From: an uncultured Prevotellaceae bacterium
GTDB taxonomy: Bacteria; Bacteroidota; Bacteroidia; Bacteroidales; Bacteroidaceae
Direction of reading: 5' to 3'
NCBI GenBank assembly: GCA_902799905.1
Contig: CADCCB010000007.1
Coordinates: 1 to 64,000, forward strand
Length of the DNA stretch: 64,000 nucleotides
The notes beneath the pieces are model-generated. The model was not told where the DNA came from. It saw only the letters and a program-made list of their open reading frames with translations, and did no database searches. The position numbers were made by a program, and so were the translations under genes. Position 1 is the first letter of the stretch; each line of letters opens with the position of its first letter. This document shows, piece after piece, positions 1 through 9,085 of this stretch.

Positions 1-645
1 CTGTTGGGCATCATATACCTGATCGGAGGCCTTCTTGCACGCGCCACCATCTTCAAGAATGATGGTCAAGTTGGAAAAACGGACATTGAAAAGCGTCATC
101 TCGACCCTCAGTTCGATGAGTCCACCACGTCTGCGTGTGACCGACTGGACGATGCACTTACGGTGCTCATCGCCCTCAGCATCAAAGGGCGTTCCGGCGA
201 GACTGACCTCATCACCTTTCTTGAGGTCACGCAAGGAGAGGGTCTCGGGGTTGATGAGCACGGAATCGCAAAAGGCCCTCATCCGGTTCAACTGGCCAGT
301 GGTGACACGGGCAATGGTATGGTCGCCATTACGGAGGAAGAAGATGGAGTTGACCGAGGAGCGGTTCCACTCAGACACGACAGCCCTGAACTGGTGCTCG
401 CTGATAGTCTTGGGAATACGCACGAAGTCATAGCGGCGAAGGGCAGCACGAAGCGAGTACTGACCGTCTGTAGCCACGCCACCAGTCTCTTCGGGGAGCC
501 TAGTGTAGGGGCAATAACTATCGTATTGGCCAGGATTCTGCGCGTTAGCCTGTGCGATGAGATCCTCCAAATGCTTTGGGTTGCTCGTGGTCAGTACGTA
601 CCAGTTGCTCCAATTTTCTTCTATATTGTGTGGCGTATTTGCCAT
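1..645 (-). CDS. NusG-like transcription antitermination protein (3' end cut by the window)
   Basis: The minus frame is open from the ATG at 645 to the window edge (215 codons, no stop). The product begins MANTPHNIEENWSNWYVLTT; a WYVLTT strand near the N-terminus is typical of the NusG N-terminal domain. Around residues 150-190 the pattern GDEVSLAGTPFDAEG followed by a basic beta-rich stretch looks like a diverged KOW domain. In Bacteroidales such NusG paralogues (UpxY-like) often lead polysaccharide loci and bind polymerase at their own operon; that role is inferred. It has its own promoter and a leader of about 200 nt. The gene it would control lies left of the window. Family confidence is moderate because the KOW part is diverged. 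Confidence 0.7.
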   Translation of the reverse strand, partial: MANTPHNIEENWSNWYVLTTSNPKHLEDLIAQANAQNPGQYDSYCPYTRLPEETGGVATDGQYSLRAALRRYDFVRIPKTISEHQFRAVVSEWNRSSVNSIFFLRNGDHTIARVTTGQLNRMRAFCDSVLINPETLSLRDLKKGDEVSLAGTPFDAEGDEHRKCIVQSVTRRRGGLIELRVEMTLFNVRFSNLTIILEDGGACKKASDQVYDAQQ

Positions 646-850
646 AAGTATATATCTTGGTCTCCGCAGGCCACGAATAAAACCTGCGCTAATTGTCTTG
701 TTTTCAGTTGGTTACAAGCACGTGGTCTTAAAAGACTACTGACCGAAATCTCGAATAGGCCTGTTTTCTGGCCTTTCTATCCAGTTGCCTGACACCTGAC
801 ACAAAATAAGTTCACCTACACACGCATACGCGCAACGAGAACTAAATCGG
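646..850 (-). promoter_or_regulatory. Long structured 5' leader of the NusG paralogue
   Basis: About 200 nt separate the promoter from the start codon at 645. It contains three short inverted repeats: AGGCC/GGCCT (757-761 with 770-774), GTCTT/AAGAC (725-729 with 732-736) and CGCAGG/CCTGCG (665-670 with 683-688, ending about 20 nt before the start codon). No ORF of note lies in it on the minus strand. A structured leader is in keeping with a specialised NusG factor acting on its own transcript, but that is inference. Confidence 0.45.
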
Positions 851-853
851 CTG

Positions 854-861
854 CAAAGGTA
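854..861 (-). promoter_or_regulatory. Promoter -7 box for the NusG paralogue
   Basis: The minus strand reads TACCTTTG, an exact match to the Bacteroidetes -7 consensus TAnnTTTG. The -33 region is poor (no TTTG 20 bp upstream). Transcription would start near 847. Confidence 0.55.
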
Positions 862-923
862 CACAATTTTTTGTAAACATTGATGATTTTTGCATTTTTT
901 AATCCATTTGCGCCCGTTTTAGT

Positions 924-2408
924 CTACAACTTCACGGTCTTCTTGACTGGTTTGCTCTCGTTCTGCATACGGTCGAGGGCTGTCACGACATAGGTGTATT
1001 TGGTCCGGCCGTCAGCATAGGGCAACTTGTAGAAAGTGTTGGAGGTGACAGTCAAGATCTTGGAGGGGTCCTCGACATTGACCTTCTCGCCCTTCTCGAA
1101 GCGGTAGACCACATAGCGGGTGGCAATATCGCCCCACACCTTGCCACGGGGAGCCGTCCAGAAGAGGATATAGCCGTCGCTGGTCCACACAGGCTTCACC
1201 TTACGAGGCTTCTTCGGTGCCTTCTTGTCGAGGAACGGCATCTGGGGCTGGAGAGCAGGATAGCGCCAGTAGTTGTTACGCAGCACAGAGCCGTAGTTGC
1301 CCGTATTATCGACAGCGGCCTTGGCATACCACAGTACAGAACCCTGTACATTAGGCATGGCGAGGGTGAGGTTGCGCTTGGCAGGCTGCTGGTTCTGACC
1401 AGGGTTCTGCGGGTCGACATTCTTGACCGTACGCTCGATATCCTCACCGATGAACAGGGGACGTCCGCCAGCATACTGGTTCCACCAACGGATGAGCGTG
1501 TCATAGTCGGCAGCACGGTTGCCTATCTCCCAGTAGATCTGCGGCACACAATAGTCCAGCCACCCGTTGTTGATCCACAGGAGCACGTCGGCATAGAGGT
1601 CGTCGTAGTTCTGCAGGCCATTGGTATTGCTGCCAATAGCGGAATTCTTCTTGTTACGGTAGATGCCAAAGGGAGAGATGCCCACCTTGACCCACGGTTT
1701 CACCTCGTGGACAGTCTCATAGAACTGCTTGATGAAGAGGCTGACATTATGGCGTCGCCAGTCACCACGATCCCTGATACCATTGTTGTACTGCCTATAC
1801 TGGGCATCGTCAGGAATGACCTGTCCAGCAGCCGGATAAGGGTAGAAATAGTCGTCCATGTGTATGCCATCCACATCATAGCGGGAGACGATGTCACGAG
1901 CCACCCCACAGATATAGTCACCGTTCTCGGGGATGCCCGGGTTGAGAATCTTCAGACCGTCATAATCGAAACACCACTCAGGATGGGCGACTGCCACATG
2001 GGTGGTGGCCAGGAGGTTGGTGGTCTTCGTCTTGGCCCGATAGGGGTTGATCCAGGCATGCAGTTCCATGCCACGTGCATGGCACTGGTCGATCATCCAC
2101 TGCAGGGGATCCCAATAGGGCGACGGTGCCTTGCCCTGCTGTCCGGTGAGGAACCTGCTCCACGGTTCAATGCTGCTCTGATAGAGCGCATCGCACTCCG
2201 GACGTACCTGAAAGATGATGGCGTTGACACCATCCTTCTGCAACTCATCGAGTTGGTAGGCCAGCGTCTGCTGCATCTTCTGTGTTCCCATACCCTGAAA
2301 CTGTCCGTTGACGCACTGTATCCATGCGCCACGGAACTCCCTCTTCTGCTGTGCGCTCACCTGAAGAACGGCCACGAGCATCAGTAATAAGACTATCTTC
2401 TTCATCAT
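924..2408 (-). CDS. GHL10 (DUF187) family glycoside hydrolase-like secreted protein
   Basis: 494 residues. A Sec signal peptide ([19 protein letters not shown]) is followed by the family opening REFRGAWI, the segment GVNAIIFQVRPECDALY, and a TIM-barrel core with AWINPYRA and GIHMDDYFYPYP, the last holding the paired aspartates typical of this family. A fibronectin-III-like C-terminal part (from about residue 400) ends the protein. The family includes E. coli DigH, which cleaves denuded peptidoglycan glycan strands; action on cell-wall or other glycans in the periplasm is inferred. The start overlaps the metH stop by 4 bp (ATGA), so it is translated as the last gene of smpB-metH-GHL10. Confidence 0.85.
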   Translation of the reverse strand: MMKKIVLLLMLVAVLQVSAQQKREFRGAWIQCVNGQFQGMGTQKMQQTLAYQLDELQKDGVNAIIFQVRPECDALYQSSIEPWSRFLTGQQGKAPSPYWDPLQWMIDQCHARGMELHAWINPYRAKTKTTNLLATTHVAVAHPEWCFDYDGLKILNPGIPENGDYICGVARDIVSRYDVDGIHMDDYFYPYPAAGQVIPDDAQYRQYNNGIRDRGDWRRHNVSLFIKQFYETVHEVKPWVKVGISPFGIYRNKKNSAIGSNTNGLQNYDDLYADVLLWINNGWLDYCVPQIYWEIGNRAADYDTLIRWWNQYAGGRPLFIGEDIERTVKNVDPQNPGQNQQPAKRNLTLAMPNVQGSVLWYAKAAVDNTGNYGSVLRNNYWRYPALQPQMPFLDKKAPKKPRKVKPVWTSDGYILFWTAPRGKVWGDIATRYVVYRFEKGEKVNVEDPSKILTVTSNTFYKLPYADGRTKYTYVVTALDRMQNESKPVKKTVKL

Positions 2409-5155
2409 TGGTTAAATAGGTTTTGCTTGTTACGTCGTGCCTCATCGAGCGAGAGCAGTTGCTGCTGTTCCTGCTGGTACTGCTCACGCAAGTGGGCATA
2501 GTTCTCGTTGAGTTCCTCAGAGAGGCGCGGCCCCTCGTTGATGAGGCGCTGTGCCACAACAGGGTTCTGCGAAGCATCCTTCATCCACACCACCGGTCCC
2601 CCATAGACAGGGGCTATGCGGAGAGCCACATGGAGTTCGCTAGTAGTGGCACCACCAATCATGATGGGGATGTCGAGACCAGCCTTGCGCAGTTCTTCAG
2701 CCACATTGACCATCTCCTCGAGACTGGGAGTGATGAGTCCAGAGAGGCCAATCATGTCGACCTGCTCCTCAATAGCCCTGCGGACAATCTCCTCAGCAGG
2801 CACCATCACCCCCAAATCGATGACCTCATAGCCATTGCATGCCATGATGACACTGACGATATTCTTGCCGATGTCATGGACATCGCCCTTGACGGTAGCA
2901 AGGAGGATTTTGGGGCGACGGGCAGAGGAGCCGGAATTGCCGGAGGGAGCAGACTCCATGGAGGGCTGGAGAATCTCTACGGCCTGTTTCATGGTACGGG
3001 CCGTCTTCACCACCTGGGGGAGGAACATCTTTCCCTCTCCGAAACGACGACCCACCTCGTTCATGCCAGCCATCAGCGGTCCCTCGATGATGTCAACGGC
3101 ACGAGGATAAACAGTGAGCGCCTCAGCGAGGTCTTCCTCCAGATGGTCACCCTGTCCCTTGATGAGGGCCTCCTGTAAGCGTTCCTCCAAGGGCAACCGA
3201 CAGGAAGGCTCTTCAGGAGCAGACACGCCAGGGGCACTACCCTGCCCTGCCGTTTCTGCCAGTTCAGATGCCATTGCGATGAGCCGTTCTGCAGCATCGG
3301 AAGAACGGTTCAAAATGACATCCTCTATAATATCAAGTTGATGTTTAGGTATATCGTCATAAACAACTTTCGCAGAGGGATTTACAATTCCGAAGTCCAT
3401 ACCATTCCGAATAGCATGATAGAGGAATACGGCATGCATTGCCTCCCGGATATAATTGTTGCCTCGGAAAGAAAAAGAGAGGTTACTGACACCCCCACTG
3501 ACATGAGCACTAGGGAGGTTTTGGCGGATCCACCCAGCAGCCCGGATGAAGTCGAGAGCATAGGCATCATGCTCCGCCATACCCGTTGCCACCGCCAGGA
3601 CGTTTGGATCGAAGATGATGTCCTGTGGGGGGAAGCCCATCTGCGTAAGCAGACGATAGGAGCGCTCCGCAATCTCGATACGACGCTCAAAGGTGGTGGC
3701 CTGTCCCTGTTCATCAAAGCACATCACCACCACAGCCGCTCCCAACTGCAGGATATCACGGGCATGACTGAGGAACACCTCCTCGCCCTCCTTCAATGAG
3801 ATGCTGTTGACGATACTCTTACCCTGCACACACTTCAGTCCAGCCATAATGACCTCCCACTTGCTGGAGTCGATCATCACCGGCACACGGGCAATATCCG
3901 GTTCGGAAGCGATGAGGTTGAGGAATGTCACCATCTCCGCCTTGGCATCCAACAGGGCATCGTCCATGTTGATGTCGATGACCAGCGCCCCATCCTCCAC
4001 CTGTTTGCGGGCAATGACAAGAGCCTCCTCGTAGTTTTTCTCCTTGATGAGGCGGAGGAACTTCCTGGAACCAGCCACATTACAGCGCTCACCGATGTTG
4101 GTGAAGGGTGATTGGTGAAGGGTGACGGGCGATTTGACCTCTAACAACTCGAGGCCGCTTAAAAGCATGCTTTCTGGCTTCGATGCTGGCTGATGCGGCT
4201 GTTTGCCAACCACCAGAGGTGCATATCTCGCTATGAAATCAGGCGTGGTGCCACAACAGCCACCAACGATGTTGACCAGTCCCTCGTCAATGAACTCGGC
4301 AATCTGAGGTGCCATCGTCTCCGGTGTCTCATCATAGAGTCCCAGGGAATTGGGCAGGCCGGCATTAGGATAGGCACTTATATAGTAAGGGGCACGACGT
4401 CCCAGTTCCTTCAGGTAAGGCTTCATCTGGCGGGCCCCGAACGAGCAGTTCAAGCCCACAGAGAATATCGGGAATGACGAAACGCTGGCCAGGAACGCAT
4501 CAAGCGTCTGACCGGACAACGTGCGCCCTGCAGCATCACTCACCGTAACACTGAGCATGATAGGGATGTCACGCTCGCCACGAGCGTGTATGGCGGCACC
4601 AATGGCCGCCTTGGCATTGAGCGAGTCGAAAATGGTCTCGATGAGCAGCAGGTCCACCCCACCCTCCAGCAATGCCTCCATCTGCTCGAGATAGGCATCA
4701 AAGAGTTCATCGTAGGTCAGTTCGCGGCGTGCCGGATCACTGACATCGGGCGACATGGAACAAGTCTTGTTGGTAGGTCCCACAGAGCCCGCCACGAAGC
4801 GCGGCCTGTCAGGCGTCGAATAGCGGTCAGCCACCTCACGGGCCAACTGTGCGCCAGCCCTATTTATTTGTCGAGCAAAAGACTGTAAATGATAGTCACT
4901 CTGAGAGATACGCTGTGCATTGAATGTGTTCGTAGTGATGATATCAGCCCCTGCTTTCAGATAGCGTTCATGGATGCTGCTGATGACATCAGGACGCGTC
5001 AGACAGAGCACGTCATTGTTGCCCTTCAGTTGTCCGGGAACCTGTTCAAACCACCCCTTCCGGAAATCGTGTTCACCAAGTCCATATTCCGATATGACAG
5101 TGCCCATGGCCCCATCAAGAATCAGTATGCGTTTCTGTATTTCTGAACGTATCAT
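2405..5155 (-). CDS. metH: Cobalamin-dependent methionine synthase lacking the activation domain
   Basis: Transfers the methyl group of 5-methyltetrahydrofolate to homocysteine through cob(I)alamin. 916 residues, in order: homocysteine domain (residues 1-300) with LNCSFG and GGCCGT supplying the three zinc cysteines; pterin-binding domain from about 345 ([14 protein letters not shown], then a TIM barrel); helical cap around 640-740; and a cobalamin-binding Rossmann domain with the base-off motif DVHDIGKN near 755. The roughly 330-residue AdoMet reactivation domain present in E. coli MetH (1227 residues) is absent; the ORF ends soon after the B12 domain. A tandem low-complexity stretch (4100-4128) is inserted in frame between the first two domains. 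The start overlaps the smpB stop by 4 bp. Confidence 0.95.
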   Translation of the reverse strand: MIRSEIQKRILILDGAMGTVISEYGLGEHDFRKGWFEQVPGQLKGNNDVLCLTRPDVISSIHERYLKAGADIITTNTFNAQRISQSDYHLQSFARQINRAGAQLAREVADRYSTPDRPRFVAGSVGPTNKTCSMSPDVSDPARRELTYDELFDAYLEQMEALLEGGVDLLLIETIFDSLNAKAAIGAAIHARGERDIPIMLSVTVSDAAGRTLSGQTLDAFLASVSSFPIFSVGLNCSFGARQMKPYLKELGRRAPYYISAYPNAGLPNSLGLYDETPETMAPQIAEFIDEGLVNIVGGCCGTTPDFIARYAPLVVGKQPHQPASKPESMLLSGLELLEVKSPVTLHQSPFTNIGERCNVAGSRKFLRLIKEKNYEEALVIARKQVEDGALVIDINMDDALLDAKAEMVTFLNLIASEPDIARVPVMIDSSKWEVIMAGLKCVQGKSIVNSISLKEGEEVFLSHARDILQLGAAVVVMCFDEQGQATTFERRIEIAERSYRLLTQMGFPPQDIIFDPNVLAVATGMAEHDAYALDFIRAAGWIRQNLPSAHVSGGVSNLSFSFRGNNYIREAMHAVFLYHAIRNGMDFGIVNPSAKVVYDDIPKHQLDIIEDVILNRSSDAAERLIAMASELAETAGQGSAPGVSAPEEPSCRLPLEERLQEALIKGQGDHLEEDLAEALTVYPRAVDIIEGPLMAGMNEVGRRFGEGKMFLPQVVKTARTMKQAVEILQPSMESAPSGNSGSSARRPKILLATVKGDVHDIGKNIVSVIMACNGYEVIDLGVMVPAEEIVRRAIEEQVDMIGLSGLITPSLEEMVNVAEELRKAGLDIPIMIGGATTSELHVALRIAPVYGGPVVWMKDASQNPVVAQRLINEGPRLSEELNENYAHLREQYQQEQQQLLSLDEARRNKQNLFNQ

Positions 5156-5634
5156 TTGTAGACTTTCATTGCGCGGTCCATCTCCCTGCGGTCCTCTTTC
5201 TCCTTCAGTGTCTGGCGCTTGTCGTAGGCCTTCTTTCCCTTGCAGAGTGCGATATCCATCTTGGCACGTCCGTTTTCGTCGATGAAGACCAATGTGGGCA
5301 CGATGGTATAACCCGTCTGCTTGATAGCGCTCTCCAGGCGGTTGATTTCCCTGCGGGTGAGCAGCAATTTGCGGTCGCGCTTCTGCTCATGGTTGTTGTA
5401 GGAGCCATAGAAATAAGGGCTGATACTCATGCCTTTGACCCACAACTCACCCCGGATGATGGTACAATACGTATCGACAAGGGAAGCCTTGCCCGCACGG
5501 ATAGACTTGATCTCGGTACCCGTGAGCACAATGCCGGCCGTCAGTTCCTCAATGAAGAAATATTCGAAGGCGGCCTTTTTGTTCTTTATCTGTACGGGAC
5601 TCTTCTTACGGAGTTCCTGTTCCTGTTTATTCAC
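5152..5634 (-). CDS. smpB: SsrA-binding protein
   Basis: 160 residues, the usual length. SmpB binds tmRNA and brings it to stalled ribosomes for trans-translation. Family hallmarks are the N-terminal [30 protein letters not shown] (OB fold), the segment [19 protein letters not shown] and the basic C-terminal tail with [24 protein letters not shown], which reaches into the mRNA path. It is the first gene of a minus-strand operon with metH and the GHL10 gene; its stop overlaps the metH ATG. Start chosen at the only upstream ATG, 14 nt below the predicted transcription start. Confidence 0.97.
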   Translation of the reverse strand: MNKQEQELRKKSPVQIKNKKAAFEYFFIEELTAGIVLTGTEIKSIRAGKASLVDTYCTIIRGELWVKGMSISPYFYGSYNNHEQKRDRKLLLTRREINRLESAIKQTGYTIVPTLVFIDENGRAKMDIALCKGKKAYDKRQTLKEKEDRREMDRAMKVYK

Positions 5635-5654
5635 TTCTTTTCAATTACGAATTA

Positions 5655-5684
5655 CAAAAATACGAACTATTCGACAGATGCAAA
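5655..5684 (-). promoter_or_regulatory. Promoter of smpB-metH-GHL10
   Basis: The minus strand carries TATTTTTG (5655-5662) with TTTG 18 bp upstream (5681-5684), close to the Bacteroidetes consensus. The -33 box lies inside the 3' end of the DUF4375 gene. Predicted start of transcription near 5648. Confidence 0.6.
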
Positions 5685-6173
5685 ATGGTCGAGATGCTCA
5701 TCCACATAGCGGGCTATCTGCTCTGTCCAACGCTCCTCGTTCTCGATGAACATATCATCGTAGTCGTCGAACTGCGGATACCGTTCAAAGAGCGCCATAA
5801 ACTCCTCGTCAGTACAGTCGCGCTCCAAGGCCTCACGGTGCTCCAGCCAGAGGGTATGCACCTCGTAGAGCATCTTCGACAAGTCGCGCATGTGCCACAT
5901 CTTGTTGAGGGCCTTGGCAAAGGGATTCTTGAAGATGAAAGGGCCGTAGCCGTTGTGGATGAGTTGCACGAAGCCACCGTCCATGACCTCCTGATGGAGC
6001 GTGTCCCAGCAGAGAAGTGTCATCTGGTCAGCATTCAGTTCCTGCAAGGTCTCAGCCGTCGGTTCACCACCAATGGCCTCACGCAGAGCATCTATAAAAA
6101 CCTGAAGGAAGGCATCCATGCCCTCAAGCGCAGCCTGACTCAGGGCCGAGTCTTTTACTACAATCTGTTTCAT
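5667..6173 (-). CDS. DUF4375 domain protein
   Basis: 168 residues from the ATG at 6173 (MKQIVVKDSAL). An in-frame extension to 6221 is possible but would lie upstream of the promoter. The core has the DUF4375 pattern: an acidic helical protein with LHQEVMDGGFVQLIHNGYG and later FERYPQFDDYDDMF. The function of this family is unknown. No signal peptide or membrane segment, so probably cytosolic. The promoter's -7 box ends only a few bases before the ATG, so the mRNA should be almost leaderless. Confidence 0.8.
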   Translation of the reverse strand: MKQIVVKDSALSQAALEGMDAFLQVFIDALREAIGGEPTAETLQELNADQMTLLCWDTLHQEVMDGGFVQLIHNGYGPFIFKNPFAKALNKMWHMRDLSKMLYEVHTLWLEHREALERDCTDEEFMALFERYPQFDDYDDMFIENEERWTEQIARYVDEHLDHFASVE

Positions 6174-6177
6174 TTTG

Positions 6178-6209
6178 CAAAGGTACGAACATTTTTTCAT
6201 TCCACCAAA
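6178..6209 (-). promoter_or_regulatory. Promoter of the DUF4375 gene, giving a nearly leaderless mRNA
   Basis: Reading the minus strand, TTTG, a 20-bp spacer and TACCTTTG match the consensus exactly. The last G of the -7 box is about 5 nt before the ATG at 6173, so transcription (about 7 nt downstream) would begin at or beside the start codon. Confidence 0.7.
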
Positions 6210-6256
6210 TTTACAGCCCAATAGTTATCAATACAAGGCAGGCGAAAGGCGTAAAA

Positions 6257-6271
6257 TGTGTTAAAAACACA
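6257..6271. promoter_or_regulatory. 15-bp palindrome upstream of the arabinose operon, possible operator
   Basis: TGTGTT-AAA-AACACA, a perfect inverted repeat about 28 bp upstream of the -33 box of the galM promoter and in the divergent intergenic space. It could be the AraR site, but only one copy is seen near this operon, so the assignment is a guess. Confidence 0.3.
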
Positions 6272-6298
6272 CCATGTCATCAAATACATCTGAAAACA

Positions 6299-6330
6299 TT
6301 TGGTGATTTCGGATGAAAGTTGTATCTTTA
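6299..6330 (+). promoter_or_regulatory. Promoter of the arabinose operon
   Basis: TTTG (6299-6302), 20-bp spacer, TATCTTTA (6323-6330). Predicted transcription start near 6337, giving a 44-nt leader before the galM ATG at 6381. Confidence 0.7.
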
Positions 6331-6380
6331 CACCCAAAATTCAAAGCAATAACTAAAACTGTAATTAAATTAAAAACACA

Positions 6381-7559
6381 ATGAAAGCATTTAAAGCATC
6401 TTTCTTTGGGCTGAGTGCCATGCTGGCATTCACGATGATGTCGTGTGAGCCCCAGCAGACACAGCAACTAACGGCCTCGGGACTGAACCCGGCCAAGTTT
6501 GACACCATCGTCAATGGTGAGACCGTAAAACTCTACACGCTGAAGGGCGACAAGGGTATGGAGGTATGCATCACCAATTATGGCGGACGTGTGGTTTCGC
6601 TGATGGTTCCCGACAAGAACGACTCGCTCGTTGACGTTGTACTCGGTTTTGACAACATCGCCCAGTACATGGACACCCTCAATTCGCCTACCGACTACGG
6701 TTCCAGCGTCGGGCGTTATGCCAACCGCATCAAGGATGCCAAGTTCACCCTCAACGACTCTACCTACCCGTTGAAGGTCAACGATGGTCCCAACTGCCTG
6801 CATGGTGGTGGTACCACGGGTTGGATGAACAAGGTCTACAAGGCTGAACAGGTGGACGACCAGACCCTGAAGTTGACCATTGTGGCTGAGGATGGTGAGA
6901 ACGGATTCCCCGGCACTGTAACGGCTACCACCACCTACAAGATTGTCAACGGCAATACGCTGGACATCACTTGGGAGGCTGAGACCGACAAGCCCACTAT
7001 CATCAACCAGACCAACCACAACTACTACAACCTCAGCGGTGACTTCACTCAGCCCGGCTACGACCAGGTGCTCTATGTGAATGCCGACAACTTCACTCCC
7101 AGCGACAGGCTCTACATCCCCACGGGCGAGATCAAGTCAGTGGAAGGTACCCCGATGGACTTCCGTGAGCCCCACGCTATCGGTGACAGCATCAAGTCGG
7201 AATTCGACCAGATTCAGAATGCCCATGGCTACGACCACAACTGGTGTCTGAACACCTATAAGGACGGCAAGGGCGATGATACCGTAGTCTGCGCTTCACT
7301 CTACAGTCCCAAAACCGGCATCTTCATGGAGATGTTCACCAACGAGCCAGGTGTGCAGGTCTATAGTGGCAACTTCCAGGGTATCGGCAAGGAGGTTAAC
7401 ATCCCTCACAAGAACGGTCCGTATCCCCAGCATGTCAGTGTTTGTCTGGAGAGCCAGAAGTATCCCGACAGTCCCAACCATCCTGAGTGGCCGAGTGCTG
7501 TGCTGAATCCTGGCGAAAAATACTACAGCCACGCTGCCTACAAATTCTCAGTGAAATAA
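6381..7559 (+). CDS. galM: Aldose 1-epimerase (mutarotase), lipoprotein
   Basis: 392 residues. Interconverts alpha and beta anomers of sugars, here probably of arabinose or galactose released outside the cytoplasm. The N-terminus has a lipoprotein signal ending LAFTMMSC. Family motifs: GRVVSLMVPD, VGRYANRI, LHGGGTTGW (with the conserved histidine), NQTNHNYYNLSG (catalytic His) and, near the C-terminus, PGVQVYSGNF and CLESQKYPDSPNHP (with the catalytic Glu). It is the first gene of the arabinose operon and is followed 30 bp later by the MFS transporter. Confidence 0.92.
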   Translation: MKAFKASFFGLSAMLAFTMMSCEPQQTQQLTASGLNPAKFDTIVNGETVKLYTLKGDKGMEVCITNYGGRVVSLMVPDKNDSLVDVVLGFDNIAQYMDTLNSPTDYGSSVGRYANRIKDAKFTLNDSTYPLKVNDGPNCLHGGGTTGWMNKVYKAEQVDDQTLKLTIVAEDGENGFPGTVTATTTYKIVNGNTLDITWEAETDKPTIINQTNHNYYNLSGDFTQPGYDQVLYVNADNFTPSDRLYIPTGEIKSVEGTPMDFREPHAIGDSIKSEFDQIQNAHGYDHNWCLNTYKDGKGDDTVVCASLYSPKTGIFMEMFTNEPGVQVYSGNFQGIGKEVNIPHKNGPYPQHVSVCLESQKYPDSPNHPEWPSAVLNPGEKYYSHAAYKFSVK

Positions 7560-7560
7560 T

Positions 7561-7589
7561 TAACAATTGACAATTGATAATTGACAATT
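7561..7589 (+). repeat. Tandem TTGACAATTGATAATTG repeat just before the MFS start
   Basis: The whole galM-MFS gap is made of degenerate 8-9 nt units (TTGACAA, TTGATAA). The same style of repeat stands before the gene at 33135. Confidence 0.7.
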
Positions 7590-9059
7590 ATGTCACAGAC
7601 AGACAAAGGTAGCAAAGGCTACTTGATTAGTATCGTGATGGTTGCCGTACTCGGAGGCTTGCTCTTCGGGTACGACACCGCCGTTATATCCGGTGCAGAG
7701 AAGGGCCTACAGGCTTTCTTCATGGAAGCAAAGGATTTTTCTTATACTGACACTTGGCACGGCTTTACTTCTGCCAGCGCCCTGATTGGCTGTATTATCG
7801 GTTCTGCCCTGTCAGGTTTCTTGGCAACCAATTTAGGTCGTAAGCGTTCGCTGATTATAGCAGGCTTACTGTTCTTCATCTCAGCACTTGGAAGTATGGA
7901 GCCAGAGTTCCTGTTCTTTGAGCATGGAACTCCAACCTTCTCTCTGCTGATTACATTTAATATCTACCGTGTCATCGGTGGTATTGGCGTAGGTCTGGCA
8001 TCTGCTATTTGTCCTATGTATATCGGTGAGGTGGCTCCTTCAAACATTCGTGGTATGCTGGTTTCTTGGAACCAGTTTGCCATTATCTTCGGTCAGTTGG
8101 TGGTTTACTTCGTGAACTTCTTTATTCTGGGTGACCACATCCAGCCGCTCGTTGAAGATATGGGCAAGGGCCTCGCCGCTCTTGATCCGAGAGCCGTGTG
8201 GACGGTGGAAACCGGTTGGCGTTATATGTTCGGAAGCGAAGCCGTACCTGCAGGACTCTTCGCCCTGCTTATCTGCTTCGTTCCAGAGACCCCACGTTAC
8301 CTCGTTAGCATCGGCCGCGACGATGTGGCCCAGCGTATTCTGGCTAAGATTAATGGCAGCAGCAGGGCTCAGCAAATTCTTCAGGACATTAAGGACACGA
8401 TGGTGGTGAAGACCGAGAAACTGTTGACCTATGGCTTCGTATGTATCTTCGTTGGTATCATGCTCTCTGTGTTCCAGCAGGCCGTAGGCATCAATGCTGT
8501 GCTCTACTACGCACCACGTATCTTTGGCGATATGGGAATGGACGATCCTATGATGCTGACCGTATTCATGGGTATCATCAATATCTCGTTCACGCTCGTT
8601 GCCGTGTTCACCGTTGAGAAGTGGGGCCGTAAGCCACTGCTCATCTCAGGTTCTCTGGGTATGGCATTAGGAGCCATCGGTGTTGCCCTAACATTCGGAC
8701 ATGAGGGCATGGGTATGCTGACCGCAGCCAGCCTGCTTGTCTATTCCGCTTCATTCATGTTCTCATGGGGTCCCATCACCTGGGTGCTCATTGCAGAGAT
8801 CTTCCCCAACACCATCCGTGGCGGTGCTGTGGCTATTGCCGTGGCTTTCCAGTGGATATTCAACTTCATCGTTTCTTCTTCGTTCGTGCCTATGTTCAAC
8901 ATGCACCTCAGCGAAGGCGATGACTTCGGTCACTGGTTCACCTATGGTCTCTATGGCGTCATCTGTCTGCTGGCAGCCCTCTTTGTATGGAAGATGGTGC
9001 CCGAGACAAAGGGTAAGACACTGGAGGATATGACCAAACTGTGGAAAAACAGAAAGTAA
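7590..9059 (+). CDS. Sugar:H+ symporter of the MFS sugar-porter family (XylE/AraE-like)
   Basis: 489 residues, 12 predicted membrane helices. Sugar-porter signatures: LGGLLFGYDTAVISG in helix 1, LGRKRSL in the loop 2-3, IGEVAP, VPETPRYLVS after helix 6, WGRKPLL, and PETKGKTLE at the C-terminus. Inner-membrane uptake of a pentose, most likely L-arabinose given the operon, is inferred. The ATG at 7590 is preferred over an in-frame TTG at 7581 that lies in the tandem repeat. It shares the operon with a second, sodium-type transporter. Confidence 0.92.
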   Translation: MSQTDKGSKGYLISIVMVAVLGGLLFGYDTAVISGAEKGLQAFFMEAKDFSYTDTWHGFTSASALIGCIIGSALSGFLATNLGRKRSLIIAGLLFFISALGSMEPEFLFFEHGTPTFSLLITFNIYRVIGGIGVGLASAICPMYIGEVAPSNIRGMLVSWNQFAIIFGQLVVYFVNFFILGDHIQPLVEDMGKGLAALDPRAVWTVETGWRYMFGSEAVPAGLFALLICFVPETPRYLVSIGRDDVAQRILAKINGSSRAQQILQDIKDTMVVKTEKLLTYGFVCIFVGIMLSVFQQAVGINAVLYYAPRIFGDMGMDDPMMLTVFMGIINISFTLVAVFTVEKWGRKPLLISGSLGMALGAIGVALTFGHEGMGMLTAASLLVYSASFMFSWGPITWVLIAEIFPNTIRGGAVAIAVAFQWIFNFIVSSSFVPMFNMHLSEGDDFGHWFTYGLYGVICLLAALFVWKMVPETKGKTLEDMTKLWKNRK

Positions 9060-9085
9060 TAAAAAACTATAAAAAACAAAAATCA

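Noticed and set aside
4-792. Long plus-strand ORF over the NusG gene
   Set aside because: It is antisense to a continuous minus frame with a NusG-like protein and a promoter; its own product has no recognisable features.
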